DNA of 64,000 nucleotides from Nemophila menziesii (GCA_029959085.1 JARWIR010000010.1:5911001-5975000), one strand, 5' to 3'; shown: positions 31,986-45,074, counted from the stretch's first letter. Made by a program: numbers and translations. The notes: a model not told the origin generated them from the sequence alone.

Positions 31986-34822
31986 ATTGAATGTACAATA
32001 GTAGAGAATTTGAACGACCAAGAGTATTCTTGTAAAGAGGGTGAGGCTCTGAAAATTCTCAGGAGGTCTGAAAAATATATAAGCTTCCAAGAGTGCAACT
32101 ATGCTTATGGGACATAAGATAATCCTCTACCATGTACAAGTACTCTTCAGAGAGTTGTTAATGCTTTGAATAAGGTTAGTATCTATGGTTTAATACAAAG
32201 TAACACAAAAAACGATGAATAAACTATTCGTATGTGGCCATATTTAATTTGAGAAAAGCATAAAAGAGGACTTAAAATTGAAATACTATCCTCATGTGAT
32301 TATTAATGGTAAATGTTTGGTCAAGCCTCCTAAGGAAATTATTTATGAAGGAGCTATGATGTGGAAGAATGGTTTAGTAGGTCAGTTTTTTGGAGAAGCT
32401 CCTACCTATCATATGTTTATTAATAGGGTTAATATTCAATGGAAAGATATAGGGGTATACTTAAAATAAGATCAACTCATATTGATGTGTATGTTTTAAA
32501 ATTTCAAAATGAACAAGACTGTGAGAGATTTCTTGGCAAGTTTGTCATATAGAAGGAAGCATTATGGTCTTGATAAAATAGAAACCTAACATGAAAGTTG
32601 AAAAATTAAACATAACTAAAGTGCCTTTGTGGGATACAATGAGAAAGATTCCACTTCAGTTGTGGACTAATGAGGGTTTGAGATATGTATGTAGTATTGT
32701 GGGAAAGCCAATATATACTCATCCTATTACTAAATCTAGAAATAGAAAAAGTTCTGTTAGAGCTTGTATTGAAGTGGATATGACTAAAGATTTAGTAAAA
32801 AAGGTTCAGTTGATCTTGATGAAGATGGGAAGCATGATGTTGAAGTATACTAGGAGTTGTTACCTCTGAGATGTTCTATGTCTAACATTTTGAGGTATAA
32901 CGTGAGTTATTGTGACAAGATCAAGAAGTAATGGTTTAAGGTCAATACACAAAATAACCTGCCAAAGAAGAAAAAAAAAGTTCAAGAGTAGAGAATTGTA
33001 CAAAACAAAAGAACGTGGTTAAGATTCATAAGCCAAGTAGTAAAAAACATGTGAGTCAAGATGATGGAAATAAAAATGTTATTTGGGAAATATGGTTACT
33101 GATAATTTCAGTGCTTTGAATATTGTTAATGAAAATCTTGAAGAAGCTTTATGTTCATTGATGGGAAGTACTTAGAGGGAGATGAATAATGATCCACCAT
33201 ATAAATTATCATAACTTCTTGAAATATTAGAGGACTCAATCATGTCCTCAAACAAAAAGACGTTATAAAAGCTATTCAAAAGAAATATATTGATATTATT
33301 GGTTTACTTGAGACTAAGATTAATGCTTTGAACTATAATAATATTTTAGAAATTTCTTGTATAATTAAGGGGTTTTCTAATAAATCATGATCAAGATGAT
33401 AGAAAAAGCATTTGTGTGAGGTGGAATAAGAAGGCAACTGAGGTGACCTATATTGAGAAACCTTATCAAGTTATTATGATAGATGTGTTTGAAATTAAAG
33501 ACAAAATAAATTATTTTTGTACCAAGGTGTATGATGATGATGTGAGGATAAAAGAAATTCTTGTGTAACACTTTTGTATATTTTGAATAATAATTTGGTT
33601 AATAAACCTTGTATGTAGAATGGTGATACTAATGAGATATTAAGAGTTGACGAGAGACGTGATTGGACTACTTTTCATAACAATTCTGAAGAGTTTGATG
33701 ATTATAATATTTATAATAGGATGTTTGAATATCAAAGTGTTGGTTATTTCCATATATGGACCAATAAAAACATTGAGAGGTTTGTATCCAGCAAAATTGA
33801 TAGAGTTTTGGTAAATGATGATTAGTATCCTAATACCAGGTCTCATTTATATGTTGAACATCCAGGTATTTCATATCATTCTATCATTTTCTTAACTATT
33901 CAAGAAGGAACTAATCATAAACCTCCAGCCTTCAGAGTCTTTAATATTTTGGCTACTCATAAAGAGTATCTTCCTAAACTGAAAAAGCATGGAGTAACAA
34001 ATTGAGCGTAGCTTAATGTAACAAATGGTTAATAAATTGAAGGAGGTTAAGAAGGTGCTAAAGATTCCAACATAAACTACTATAATCATTCTACTGAGAA
34101 GGTTGACAAGATTAAGGAATATCTTAAGAATGTCCAATTGAATATTATGAATGGAGACACTAGTGAGTTACTCACTGAGAAAGAGTTAAGAGAGAAGCTT
34201 ATGAAATTACTTGAAATTTAGGAAGCTTATCTCAAGTAAAAGTCTAGTATTACTTGGACTAAGGATAGTGATTGTGTAAATTCCCTTTATCACAAAAGTA
34301 TCAAGGCTAGCATTATACACAATAGAGTCTAAACTGTTGTCACTAAGGATGGGAGGATTATTGTTGAAAGAGATGAGATTCAAGATGAGTTCGTTAAATA
34401 CTACGTCATGCTTATTTGTGCTAAGGATTCTTAGGAAGGATATATATTTATGGATTTTATTATGAAGCTAAGAGTACTAATCATTGCACTACATATAATA
34501 TGGCGAGATACATAAGTGATAAGGAAATTCATAAGGCAAATTTTTTCTATTAATAGCACTAATGATCCTGGCTTGGATGGCTTTACCTATGATTTTGTAA
34601 AAACTTCTTGTGGAATTATTGGTAAGGATATTTTCAAAGCCATTAAAGATTTATTCAATGACAGTCAATTACTTAAGCAAGTGAATATGACTAACCCTGT
34701 TCTTATTCCTAAAGTCAAGATTCCCACCTCAGTTAAAAGATTTAAACCTATATCTAGTTGTAACATCCTTTAAAAAACTATCTATAAAGTATTGCAAATA
34801 AAATGAAAAAGTGTTTAGAAGG
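31986..34822 (+). mobile_element. Decayed LINE (non-LTR retrotransposon), 3' truncated
   Basis: In order on the plus strand there are three blocks. An ORF1 DUF4283-type region comes first (about 32278-32469 with NGLVGQFFGEAP; 32591-32700 with KVPLWDTMRKIPLQLWTNEG in changed form). An endonuclease start follows at about 33211 (NIRGLN preceded by a stop where Trp is usual, then IIGLLETKI). The first part of a LINE reverse transcriptase is at 34516-34822 (DGFTYDFVK, NPVLIPKVK, RFKPISSCN). Numerous stops and shifts interrupt all parts. The RT is cut at 34822, where the segmental repeat begins. Confidence 0.75.
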
Positions 34823-35378
34823 TTTGCACAAACCACCTCAGAAAACTCTCCCCGCAAATACAAGAAAGAAGAATAATATTCTTGAATTGAGAAATTACAT
34901 TGAGTAAAGTTAAGCAATCTCGTACTCCAACTAAAATTGGCGTGCGGAATTATTCAGGTTATGAACCTTCTTCAAGTGTGTCCACATGGTTTCCGTAGTC
35001 TTATATGCCCATAAATTAAGCACAATAAGAGGGTCGACAAAACTTAAAATCCACGATATCACACGAGCATCCTTAACCTTCCATTTGGTTAATTCTGTTG
35101 GATCCTTAGGTTCAGGAGCACTGCCATAAATTTGACCCATAATTCTTTTCACGTAACAAATGAACGAACTGTAATTCCAAAATAGAATAATTTTTTCCAT
35201 TAAACTGCACCACCAAAGAATCACTAAAACATAATAAGGAAAAAAAACATAAAAAACTCCTTTGAAATTTGAATTTGATGTAAAAGTTACACCACACAAA
35301 TAACCTCCTTGATCTTTGAAAACTAAACAATATTCTTTTGACACTCAAAGAAAAAAAAGACTCTATTTTAGTTATAAA
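34823..35378 (-). pseudogene. Copia-type gag fragment, copy 1
   Basis: Minus-strand frames contain GSAPEPKDPTELTKWKVKDA, SWILSFVDPLIVLNLW and MWTHLKKVHNLNNSARQF, typical of Copia gag polyproteins, then IQEYYSSFLYLRGEFSEV near the left edge. Frames are shifted near 35050 and 34925. It is cut at 34823 against the LINE. Confidence 0.7.
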
Positions 35379-35390
35379 GCTCTGATACCA

Positions 35391-35689
35391 TATCAATTCG
35401 ATTGAATAACTCTCCATATAAGACTTTTATATTATATATATAAAATATAGGAGTAATTACAAGGCAAGAAATCGATCATTACATAATTCTAGGCATTACA
35501 TGGTTCTAGCTCTTGATTCTAGTAATTACATGATTCTATCACCCTGATTCTAGCAATCATATTATTCTAACACCTTAATTCAAGCATATGAAGTAAGTTA
35601 CAGTTATCTACCTAAATATATACAACAAGAATTAAGGCTAAGGATATTCTAAGTAAATAGATTATTCTTTGCCTAAATATATGCTAACA
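35391..35689 (-). repeat. Copia LTR (299 bp) with adjacent primer-binding site, copy 1
   Basis: On the minus strand TGGTATCAGAGC (complement of 35379-35390) directly follows the LTR and matches the initiator-tRNA-Met primer of Copia elements. The LTR starts TGTTAGCATATATTTAGG (right end) and is repeated at 49512-49810 and 63064-63362. A second LTR of the same element is not found. Confidence 0.75.
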
Positions 35690-35693
35690 TATG

Positions 35694-36063
35694 GACGCCT
35701 CTTATACAAATATTGAAATTAAGTATGAGTCTTTTCGTGAGCATGCCTATGCAACTTGCTGTGGTGTATTGCCAACTGATGCTCTATATCATAGAACCCA
35801 CAATATTGTATATAATTTAAAGACTTGAAAAAAGGTAAGTTACAGGATTTTGATTTGATTGAATATACAAAATAGGCTTGCATCACGAAGACAACAATTT
35901 ATGTCATGTGACAAAAACTAATGTATCTAGCCCGTTTCTAGTCATTGGCTATCGCTTCAAGACGATAAATAACAAAGTAACTAGGAACTTCATAGTAAGT
36001 AGTAATATTGTCCAAATCTACATAAGTTTTCCATTTTGCAACATCAATTTATCTGATAGTTAG
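35694..36063 (+). pseudogene. Coding-like fragment of unknown identity, copy 1
   Basis: The plus strand from ATG at 35692 reads MDASYTNIEIKYESFREHAY, then stops at about 35826. A second frame (35878-36063) has a protein-like sequence with VIGYRFKTINNKVTRNFIVS. The same pieces recur in copies 2 and 3 with similar stops. I do not recognise the family. It could be the end of an F-box gene, as F-box debris surrounds it, but this is not shown. Confidence 0.3.
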
Positions 36064-36468
36064 TTTTTCTTTTTTTTTTCGGATCCATATAATAGTCCAT
36101 TATTTTACGGAAAAAATCTGCAAACTATAGGTCATTCCCCACTTTAGACCTAAACTTTAAAAGTCCCTCAAATAGTCCTTAAATTAGTTTCATCGTTAGC
36201 CCCTATACATAATCCATTCAAATATAATTGTTATGTACACACATTTTGTATTAGAGATCAATTGCAAGGAAAAGTTGTTAGTCCAATGATGATTCAAATT
36301 ATTAGTTCATGATATATCTTTAAAATTTAGGACCCAAACATTAAAATTACTTGTAATATAAAAAATCATTTAGGAATATTTCCCTTTTATCTTATATGTT
36401 TGTGACAGTTTAATTTACAAAATCTGTAAATTTTAACAAATTCATTCTTTTATTCTTCAATTTTATCA

Positions 36469-36534
36469 AATATCCACATAATCAGTATATGTGACACTAC
36501 TTTTAGTGTCACATGTTACTATTTGGTGGATATT
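36469..36534. repeat. Imperfect palindrome, copy 1
   Basis: An 11-bp perfect stem ATGTGACACTA/TAGTGTCACAT (36489-36499, 36504-36514) with a 4-base loop is nested in an outer AATATCCAC/GTGGATATT pair. The same structure is in copy 2 near 50585-50650. Confidence 0.65.
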
Positions 36535-36563
36535 GTAAGAAACTCAAAGGAATAATAAAGAAA

Positions 36564-36742
36564 GGGTAATACTTCCATCCAATATAGGATGGTCCAATAT
36601 TCATATCATGGTCATTGATAATAATAACAAAACACATGTCATTAGATTAATAAGTTGGTTAATTTTGTAAGTTTAAAACATGGGTTATGTGTATTATTAT
36701 TATTGGTGTAGGATCATCCAATATTGGATGGAAGAATTTTCC
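36564..36742. mobile_element. Mutator-type MITE, 179 bp, 9-bp target duplication
   Basis: The ends are inverted repeats (GGGTAATACTTCCATCC... and ...GGATGGAAGAATTTTCC, imperfect over about 32 bp). The insert is bracketed by ATAAAGAAA at 36555-36563 and 36743-36751. Copy 2 has a single ATAAAGAAA at 50670-50678 and no insert, so both ends are exact. A 9-bp duplication and long terminal repeats point to the Mutator superfamily. It codes for nothing. Confidence 0.9.
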
Positions 36743-37292
36743 ATAAAGAAAAGCGTCAAGTAGAAAGATAATATAAGGAGTTTGTGAATAATGGTAGTAC
36801 CATTGTGAAAGATAACCCGACAATCTAGTCTTTTATCTTTGTTCCAAAACAAACCCTAGATTAAAAGCAAATTTTCTAAAGAATTTAAACTTCATTTTCA
36901 ATTTCAATTTCAACTTTAACTCGAATGTATTTTCCTGAGGACACTAAACATTGTTTCGAAAACTTATAAAAGCTCAAAATTTACAAAATTCAGCATATAC
37001 AAACAATGAAAAATACAAGTGAGGCTTTTATTGAGAACATGTTACAACTACTCAATCCTGCCACCTTTAGAGTAAGTTTGTCTCATCCAATTAATGCCTT
37101 ATCAAAAAGTTCCACAAGGATGTTCTAGTTGCCACCGGTAGTAGCTTTTGTTGCTGAAGAAAAAATAAAAACAATTAATACAACCAAAATTGATACAAAC
37201 CTGTATCACTCACACTAATACCACAAAGAGCCAGACTTACCAAATCAAAATGTTTTCTTTTGTTGAAATGCCATGGTCATCGGTTTTTTTGA

Positions 37293-37835
37293 TTGAGTAG
37301 GACATTACGAGCACTTATATCAACCTTTTTCCATGCCTTATCAACACCAACCGTTATTATGAATTCTGTTATGTATTCTAAGTTCAGAACTTTGTATACC
37401 CTAGATACCATGTACCAGAATAATTACACCTGGGAATTAGAGAGAGGGGCAAGTACTGTTTTGTTACAAAATTTGCAGCATAATAGGGGATTCGAGTAGT
37501 GCGAGTACTGCTCCATTTAGGACCTAGTACAAAAACAATTCCATTACAACTCGCCCGAATATTTTCTACACAATCAAGATTTCTCATCGGCATCACTGGA
37601 ATAGCCATATTATGGTCTGGTGTAAGTCCGCATACCGTCTCATGGATTTTTGAACTATGAGTCTATGTTTTGCGTTATGGAGGTGTGCATATATGAAAGA
37701 GGGGGACTTGATAATGTTATACCATTCTTTACACACTAACCTCATAACATTGTAAATAACATTGGCTGGAAGGCATAAAAGTATCATCATAATAATATCT
37801 TCGGGAAGACATCCTCGGTTTTCCTCAGTATTCAT
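37293..37835 (-). pseudogene. F-box gene B, copy 1 (broken)
   Basis: The start Met at 37835 lies directly after a TTACAG acceptor-like sequence. The N-terminal F-box is CLPEDIIMMILLCLPANVIY followed by RLVCKEWYNIIKSPSFIYAH (residues about 9-50). An F-box-associated region follows in another frame: IRASCNGIVFVLG, then NFVTKQYLPLSLIP. F-box proteins bind Skp1 through the N-terminal motif and recruit targets for ubiquitination. Breaks are a frameshift near 37620-37640 and, relative to copy 2, a 19-bp deletion near 37400. A GGTAAGT donor-like site at the 3' end near 37240 suggests another exon. Confidence 0.65.
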
Positions 37836-37924
37836 CTGTAATCGCAAAAAGGCAAAAGAAAAAAATCATGAGACAAATTCTATTGTGTATTAAAAGAAAG
37901 TGTCTAGACTACAAAAAATCCATT

Positions 37925-38060
37925 TATATGTGGCAATTGGTATGTGTCTAAACATGGCTAAGCACACCAATGACCTATCTCATGTGATCATACTTATATT
38001 GCTCTCGGGCTGGTATGTCTAATCTTGCATTGTCATCAGGATGTGGACATTCTATGGTAA
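37925..38060 (-). pseudogene. Exon-like fragment of unknown identity, copy 1
   Basis: A minus-strand frame after a TTTACCATAG acceptor-like sequence reads ECPHPDDNARLDIPAREQYK and then a stop. In copy 2 (51896-52035) the stop is a Tyr codon and the frame stays open. I do not recognise it. Confidence 0.3.
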
Positions 38061-38574
38061 ACATGCAAACCATAGTAAAAATATTTAATCGAATAAAATG
38101 AAGCAAAAAGTGAAACGATATTTTAAAATGATTTATTTTTAAAATGTCATTAGAATCTCCTAATTCAGGTAAATTTAATATTAATATGAAAATATGCCTT
38201 GCTAAATCAAATACTCTCGATGTTTATAATATAATTTTATTATTTCCCGTTCTCATCAAATTTATAAATTAACTCAACCACCATAAATGTTAGAAAAAAC
38301 AAAAATGAAGGAAAAAATATACACTTTTATTACATCCTAAAACCTCCATGAAAACCTTATTATAGTTTAGTTTTGTTAAGTTTAAAATACTCTAACATCA
38401 AATAATTTAGTATAATCAAGCATTCGAAAAAAAATATACAGACTTCATATATTATTTTGGCCAAAGTGTGTCAAAAGATTAGATCATCCAATATAATATA
38501 AACATTTTTTTAACCTTTTTAATAGTAAGGTAAATAAGTTAATACTATATGCAAGAATTAATATATTCATACAC

Positions 38575-38905
38575 ACTTCAATGCTAAAAAACAATAAACA
38601 TAATATTATCATTTTAAATTATAATAAATAACCCCATGGACAAAAATTTATAGATCCCACAAGACCTTATTTTATTTGCCTCAATCTCTTATACATTTAC
38701 CATAAATCTCAAAAAGTTATTGTGTAATTTACTGTATGATTAATAAAGTTAAGTTTATTTACAGTTTTATAAATAAAATCTGAAATCAAATACAAAATAT
38801 AAAATATCTTACAATTATTAGAAAAGGCAAGACTTACCAAGATAACAATCCAAGAAGATATTTGTTTGTTGAAATATAATGACCATCGATCTTATTTCTG
38901 CCAAT
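38575..38905. repeat. Dispersed repeat R plus duplicated end of F-box gene B, copy 1
   Basis: The stretch 38575-38830 (GCTAAAAAACAATAAACATA, CCCCATGGACAAAAATTTAT and more) is also present at about 47455-47700 in the same unit, in the same orientation. The adjoining 38840-38905 resembles 37220-37285, the donor-side end of F-box gene B, so part of that gene was duplicated before the unit was. Confidence 0.55.
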
Positions 38906-39231
38906 AAATTATACAACATTAGAAAGATTATTATATATTTTATTGTAATTAGTACTAATTACAATTATTATCAAATAAATTCTTAAAGAGATTTAAAACA
39001 ATGAATATTATAAAAAATCTAAAAAAAATTAATAATTTAAGTATTCATATTTTTAAAATTAAAATAGATCTTTAGACTAATCAAATAGTTTAACTTAATA
39101 TCTATACTTACATATTTTTTGTCATAAAAATGGATCGCAACAAAAAAAGTATAAAAAATAAAAAATACTGTAAAAACCTTTACTCAATAGCATTGACAAA
39201 ACCCATTTGCAAAATTGAAAATGATTTTGGC

Positions 39232-39264
39232 TTTTGTTGTTGTTGTTGTTGTTCTTCTTCTTCT
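39232..39264. repeat. (GTT)n(CTT)n microsatellite, copy 1
   Basis: About seven GTT and four CTT units are present. Copy 2 (53187-53212) has about three GTT and five CTT. The short ORF covering it is not convincing as a gene. Confidence 0.75.
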
Positions 39265-39339
39265 GTTCTATCCATGGATGAAATCCTTCTTTTGAATCAT
39301 CCATCGAGGAAATCCTTTCTAAAATGCTGAGTCTTTGGT

Positions 39340-40440
39340 GCTTGAAACTGAGATCTAGATAGTTTGCGGCGCTAAAACTTTTTCATATCTAGTATGAACA
39401 TATTTTTAGGGTTTGTAATTTTTATGATGAACTTAGAGTCTATACTGGATCCATAGTTGCTTTTGGATCCTAAAATTTAAAATTGGGCCGGGATTAAAAA
39501 AATTATAAGACAATCCCTATTGTTTTGGTAATCATGATATTTTTGTACTGGGTTAATTTGGTACTAGAAATTACAAAGAATAAAATAATGAAAAATGGAC
39601 TTAAAGCATTTTTTTCTTTTTGGACATGTCCATGTTAATTAGAATTTGTACATGACCGAAACTATTTTAGATTGGCTGTCTGATCTAGTCTTACTTGGTA
39701 TAATCCAATTTGAGTTAACACGGGAGAAACTTATACTATAGGTATTTGGAAAGGGATCATAAATAGTTAAGATATGGAGAAAATGTTAAGGTTGGGGAGC
39801 TAATGTATCTTTTGGTTTTGTTAATGTTTTATCCTTCTCATGATACTAACATGCCTTGGTTAGTTGTAGCCTACCGCAAATTTACCCCGGAGGTATATGT
39901 CTACTATACGATAACTCTAACTTATTAGTTTATGCAAGTTTTAGAGGGCGGGAATAGGAAACTAACCAATATTATTACTAATTTAAATATATTTTACCAT
40001 TATATATGATATAAAGATGAGTTGAGACAACATATGAAACTCTAGGTGAGTTAGACCATGTATGATAGAAAGGGACCACGAAAGTCAGACGAATAACACA
40101 ACTAAATTAGAGCATTGAATAAAGAAATAATGCCCGATAAAACGTTATGTCTCTTGATCCTATAAATATATCACAAAAATCTCCAACAATACCAAAATAT
40201 TAAATAATACTAAAATATTCAAATAACGTCACATATTAAGGATAAATCCCCCAAGTAAGTCCAATAAGCCTACAAAATTATGTTTATTGACCCTATAAAT
40301 ATATCACAAAAGATGATACATGACTCATACTTTATAAATTCCCAATATTTGTTTTTATAGAAATAAGCATATTGGCCATCTGGCCCTATAGTGCCTAATC
40401 CTAGCCAAGACTCCATAGGGATGTTTCAATCTCCTTCAAA
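39340..40440. other. Noncoding part of the repeat unit, copy 1
   Basis: Only short chance frames are seen, for example at 39720-39930. The same stretch in copy 2 lacks or gains small indels (about 27 bp near 53690). No gene is recognised. Confidence 0.4.
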
Positions 40441-40449
40441 CTTACATGT

Positions 40450-41400
40450 TTTGTTATATCAGTGTTCATATGATCAGAGATTCAAGGGTTTATGGTATCC
40501 ATAAATGCATTATATTTCCTTGACCCTTTTGTTGTAAAGAAATTGTTGAGATATCTTTTTATTTTCTCAACAATAGTTGGTTACATTTCAAGCCATACAT
40601 TATTCTCAAATTGATGCCTTAGTATTGTATTTTTGGATCTTCTCTGTTAATAATTGCATGGAACTATGAAGTAGTTCTATCCCCCGTTTAAGCAAGCTAA
40701 TCTTGACTTTTGGGCCCAATAATTTTTCTAGATATTCCATTGTTCTTCCATTATTTTTAAAAGTTCATTATATTCACCTTAATCCATAAGATCTTTAGAG
40801 TTTATAATAGTTTACATTTTATGCTAATCAACTTTTGTTTGAATTTTTGTTTGTTGATTCCTTTTCTTATCCCAGTGAGCTAAGGCCTTTGTAAGAGTTT
40901 TAATCTTTTAGCCATACTTATGTACTGCATTTCCTCTAACACATAAATTATCAACCCAGTGTTTAGTTATGATATAAATGCACTCCTCATTATTTTATCC
41001 AATTTTTATCAAAGAAAAATATCTTAGTCATATGCAGTTTTTCCATTTCACTATTAAAGAGCCATATAGAGTGATCATAACCTATAAAAAGTAGCATAGC
41101 TAACCACACATTAGGATTAATATTATTCTATTAAGGATTTATTCAATATCTTTCCAAATACCTCTTTTGTTACATTATTTCCTTGTCTTCTATTGATCGA
41201 GCTAAAAGGCACAACCCTAAAATGTATGTCTTGTAAGTCAAGATTTTTTTTGTCAGTTGTATCTTAATGTTATAAATGAAAGTATTTCATCCATCCATAT
41301 TTTAAATGTTAGTCCGATGTACCTACTATTTTCTCATGGGAGTACCTATATATTCATGCAATAGTCTCTTGTAATATTTCATGGCAAATTAGGGTGATAC
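40450..41400 (-). mobile_element. Decayed LINE fragment, copy 1
   Basis: In minus-strand reading at about 40775-40630, NELLKIMEEQ, NYWAQKSRLA and, after a shift, GDRTTS-stop-FHAIINRED appear. This matches the YWKQKSR..WLKEGDRNTKFFH stretch between endonuclease and RT of plant LINEs. Upstream, YDHSIWLFNSEMEK and KTLTKALAHWDKK fragments fit the end of the endonuclease and the linker. All frames are broken. The sides up to about 43000 could be more of it but are not recognisable. Confidence 0.55.
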
Positions 41401-44380
41401 TTACAATTTATGATTTCAACCCGAGATTCATCTTTTAAATCATCATAGGAGGGAATATAGATAAAGTTTATGCATAAATTCACCCCTCCCCCTCCCTTCA
41501 ATTGTAAAAACATAATGTATAGATGTTTTGGTTACCTAAATGATAACCTTAGGTTTTGAAAGTAAGGCAAGAACTCCTTTTTGTATCTTTAGGGCCAATA
41601 ATGCATTTAACATCATACTTAAGTTTCTTAGCAACAAATATTATACAAAATCATTTATTATTTGTTTCATACAAAATTATCAACCCTGATTGATGTTGGA
41701 CAATAAACAGCTCTCAAAGTTATAATTATTAGGGGGTTTATGAGTCCCTGGTATTTCTGATGAAATTGTATCATTGACCCCATAATATTTTCCACGTACA
41801 ATCCAGCAAAACCCTGTTACGTATGTTCCTCTTCCATAGTTTGATTCCAATCTTGTTTTTAAAGTTTACTATTTTATGGATGTCTAGTTTCCTTCCACCC
41901 ATAGATGGTACCTATCTAGTTTCCCATCTCAATTCATTCTTGGTTTTGTCACTAAAAATATTTATAACTTGATCATTTTAGCTTAATTGTTCTCTTTGAA
42001 CATTTCGCTTCAAATAGTGTGTTGTTTATACCCAGTTTTTTATATATATATTGACTGTGCTTCAACAACTTCATCTTCATTATAGAATGCTTTTCGAAAT
42101 CTGCTCTTTGTTTCTAGTGAAATATGTTGGACTTAATTTGAGTTCCTTTGGTGAGATGAATTAGGTTTTTTAGTACAATTTGATTTGGGTATGAAGGAGA
42201 AACCCACTATTTCATGACTGAGATTTTATTAGGCTGAAAGCACCTTTGGGCTTTCACTGAACACATTAATAATTGTGGGGTTCTTAACTAACTAAATTCA
42301 AAATTTTGAATATCGATTTAATTAGCAGACTTAGCTTGGGACCCTCTATTATATGGTGAAAAATATTCAACCATGTCACTTGGAATTCAACAAAATGGTG
42401 CCAAACATATTTGTAGCTGGAAATGGCATACATCTAGACTTGTGAAATTTTCATTATTCCTTGATTATAAATGCTTCTTATCTTTTTTGTGCTAGACCAT
42501 ACTTTGTTGCATTCATCCCACTGACTTTCCTTTCCAATACTTCGAGTTGAATGTTAGTTACCTCGCTGAATTTTTCTTCTCATTTCTGAGTCTTGGTCCT
42601 TCACTCGTTTTTTATCCAAACACATAGCTTCATAGCATAAGGCTTTTTTCTTTTTGGTTCCTTAATTTTCTCTTCAAATTTAGATTGGTTGCATTAGTTG
42701 ACTTAGAGAACTAACTAGTATAATTTCATGTAGAAAGGGAATAGTTTAAGGTAAAAGATGGCCTTATTTACTTTGTCAAGGTTGTTAGGGCGAATCCAAA
42801 TATTATCTTCATTATGTGTATATTAACAACACCAAATATTGATGTAAATTAGTAGATTTTGTTATTTTGCCTGCCTTAGATGTTGGATATATTCTTATTG
42901 CATATTTGGTCCCACAACTTATCTTACAAGTTTTGAATGTGAGATTTTTTGCATATTTAGTCAATTTGAAGTTGCTGATTTAACTATCATAATCATCGTG
43001 TCGCTCACCATTTCACTAAAAAATGCATTACTTGTTCGAAGACCCCTCAAACTCCACGATCATATGATGTTTATCTGATGTGTATGGCCTTTAAATGTTT
43101 TGGGGTCTAAAGTTGATGTTATGAAATGTTGCCTAAATGATTTGATCTGGTTATCGATTCAGTTTGATTTACTAACAGTAATTACGCATGGTACATTTCT
43201 ATTGTCTCTTACACAATCTATGATTGAGATTTGAATATTGTCCCTTAAATTATTTAAGACACAAATAACACATCGAGATTAATTTTACCGATGACCCGAT
43301 ATGTAACATTATGTTGTTGAGATAATTTTTTATTATATGATGCTATACATGACTATCGTTTCAGTTTGCTATATCATTATTGTAAAATCAGGATTCCTTA
43401 TTGTAGTCGATTATGTAATTTATGAATTGTTTCAATTGTAAAATAATTTATTTACTTCATTTTCATAATTGTTATAACTTAATTAAATAACAACTCATTG
43501 TCATAGTTTTGGTTCAATAGATTTTGATAGTAATAATTTAATTGTGTTTAACTTATTTATTATTTAATAAAATGATTGCTTGTATTTTAAAATATATTTT
43601 TTATTCATTAAACCATCAAATAAATAAGGGAAAAAAGTAACCGAATCTAATTAAACCGGAAAATCGAACCTAAATAAGAAACAAAACAGAAAACCAAAAC
43701 ATAAAATGAATCTAATCTAAGTCTAATTATTCTTTATTACTCATATCGAACCAATAATTGGATTGACGCAACCAGAGATTGACAATGTTTAAAAATTGTC
43801 GAACCAAGCCGAAACTATGATTTTAAGGCTTATTGCAAATTTTAAGAATTAATTTAATCTTTTAATATTTATTTAATTCAGACTTAAAAAATCTAAAAAT
43901 ACATGCCGCCAAACAGGAGAGCTAACGTGTTGTTAACATAATTTGTTAAAAAAAACATAATTACCTTAAAAATACTATAAATAATTAACCCTCAAATGAT
44001 TTGAGAACTTATAAGATATTTAATAAAATTTTATTTGTAGAACTTTTAATGGTTTTTTATATAAAAATATGTTATTTTATATTAAACAAATAAACTTATA
44101 GGATATTTAATATCAAGACTTAAATTGCAATCTTTATACATTATAGGGATCTATAGTGTAGTTTTGCATAATAGAAGGACTTATTTTATAATTTATACTT
44201 AATATATAGATTTATGATGCAAATAGGTGAATTTATTTTATTAGAAGATCCCTAATAAAATTTCTTAGCCCTACTGTGAAATGCAAAAGATTCGGGTATG
44301 AGACAAAAAAAGAGTTAGTTGTGGGAATGGGCAATAGTTATTAGTTAAGCCCTTATTTGACTCATCACTAATCATTAGGG
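41401..44380. other. AT-rich decayed sequence, copy 1
   Basis: About 3 kb contain no supported gene. Near 43640-43700 it is rich in AAACC/AACC words typical of degenerate intergenic DNA. Copy 2 differs here by a 26-bp block near 57918 and a small insertion near 58090. Confidence 0.4.
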
Positions 44381-44389
44381 GTTTGTAAA

Positions 44390-44476
44390 CCCTTAGCTAT
44401 ATATTATCACGAATGTTCTCCAAAATTCAAAGAAGCTCAACTTCACCTTTCTGACTTCTACATCTCTTGTCACTGT
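44390..44476 (+). promoter_or_regulatory. Promoter and 5' UTR exon of F-box gene A, copy 1 (putative)
   Basis: A TATATATTA box near 44399 is followed by a C/T-rich leader ending in CACTGTAAGTTTTTT, a good donor-like site. GTTTCAGTTTCAG at about 44640-44653 could be the acceptor. The same arrangement is kept in copy 2 (58393-58490). Linking it to the F-box gene is inference. Confidence 0.35.
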
Positions 44477-45074
44477 AAGTTTTTTTATTACGTTTCTTTA
44501 TTATTAGATTGCAACTAAAAGCTCACGTTTTTTAATTATAATAAACACCTTACCTGACTTAAACAGAATATGATGTTTAAATACTAATTCACTGCAAGAA
44601 ACCCATATCGCTTCTGAATCTCTCTGATACGTGTGTTCGTTTCAGTTTCAGGCATGTTTTTTTTTTAATACATAAAAGAGTCAATTTAGACTCAGAATCA
44701 TTTTGACTCCAATAAGTTTCAAAGCATGTTTTATAATGTATTTAATATATAAACAATTATTGATGGTTCTACTCGGTCACAACTCATGATTTTTTTAGTA
44801 ATTATAAATCCCATTCCTTTTCATATAATTTCCTAATAAATATATAATTAATTGTTCCTAGTGAAAGCCATCTCTACAGATGTGCCTAGTGAAAGCTACC
44901 TAAGCAACAAATGTTAAATTACAGATTCATTGTTGTGCAAAGCTACTTCAAACTTGATCTGCCTTTATTACAGTTTCATCCATTTTAAAGTATTAATTTT
45001 TTTGTGTTGTAAATCTGTTAATGTTGACTAGTTTTATGTTAAGAAATGAGGAATCTAGCATAGAAATATAAAAT

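Noticed and set aside
39122..39330. Cysteine-run ORF around the GTT/CTT microsatellite
   Set aside because: The Cys and Ser runs are just the translated microsatellite, and its length changes freely between copies.
41600..41960. Possible ARID-domain or other host gene fragment on the minus strand (GGRKLDIHKI-like reading)
   Set aside because: Only about ten residues fit and the rest does not follow the domain in any frame; it may be part of the decayed LINE.
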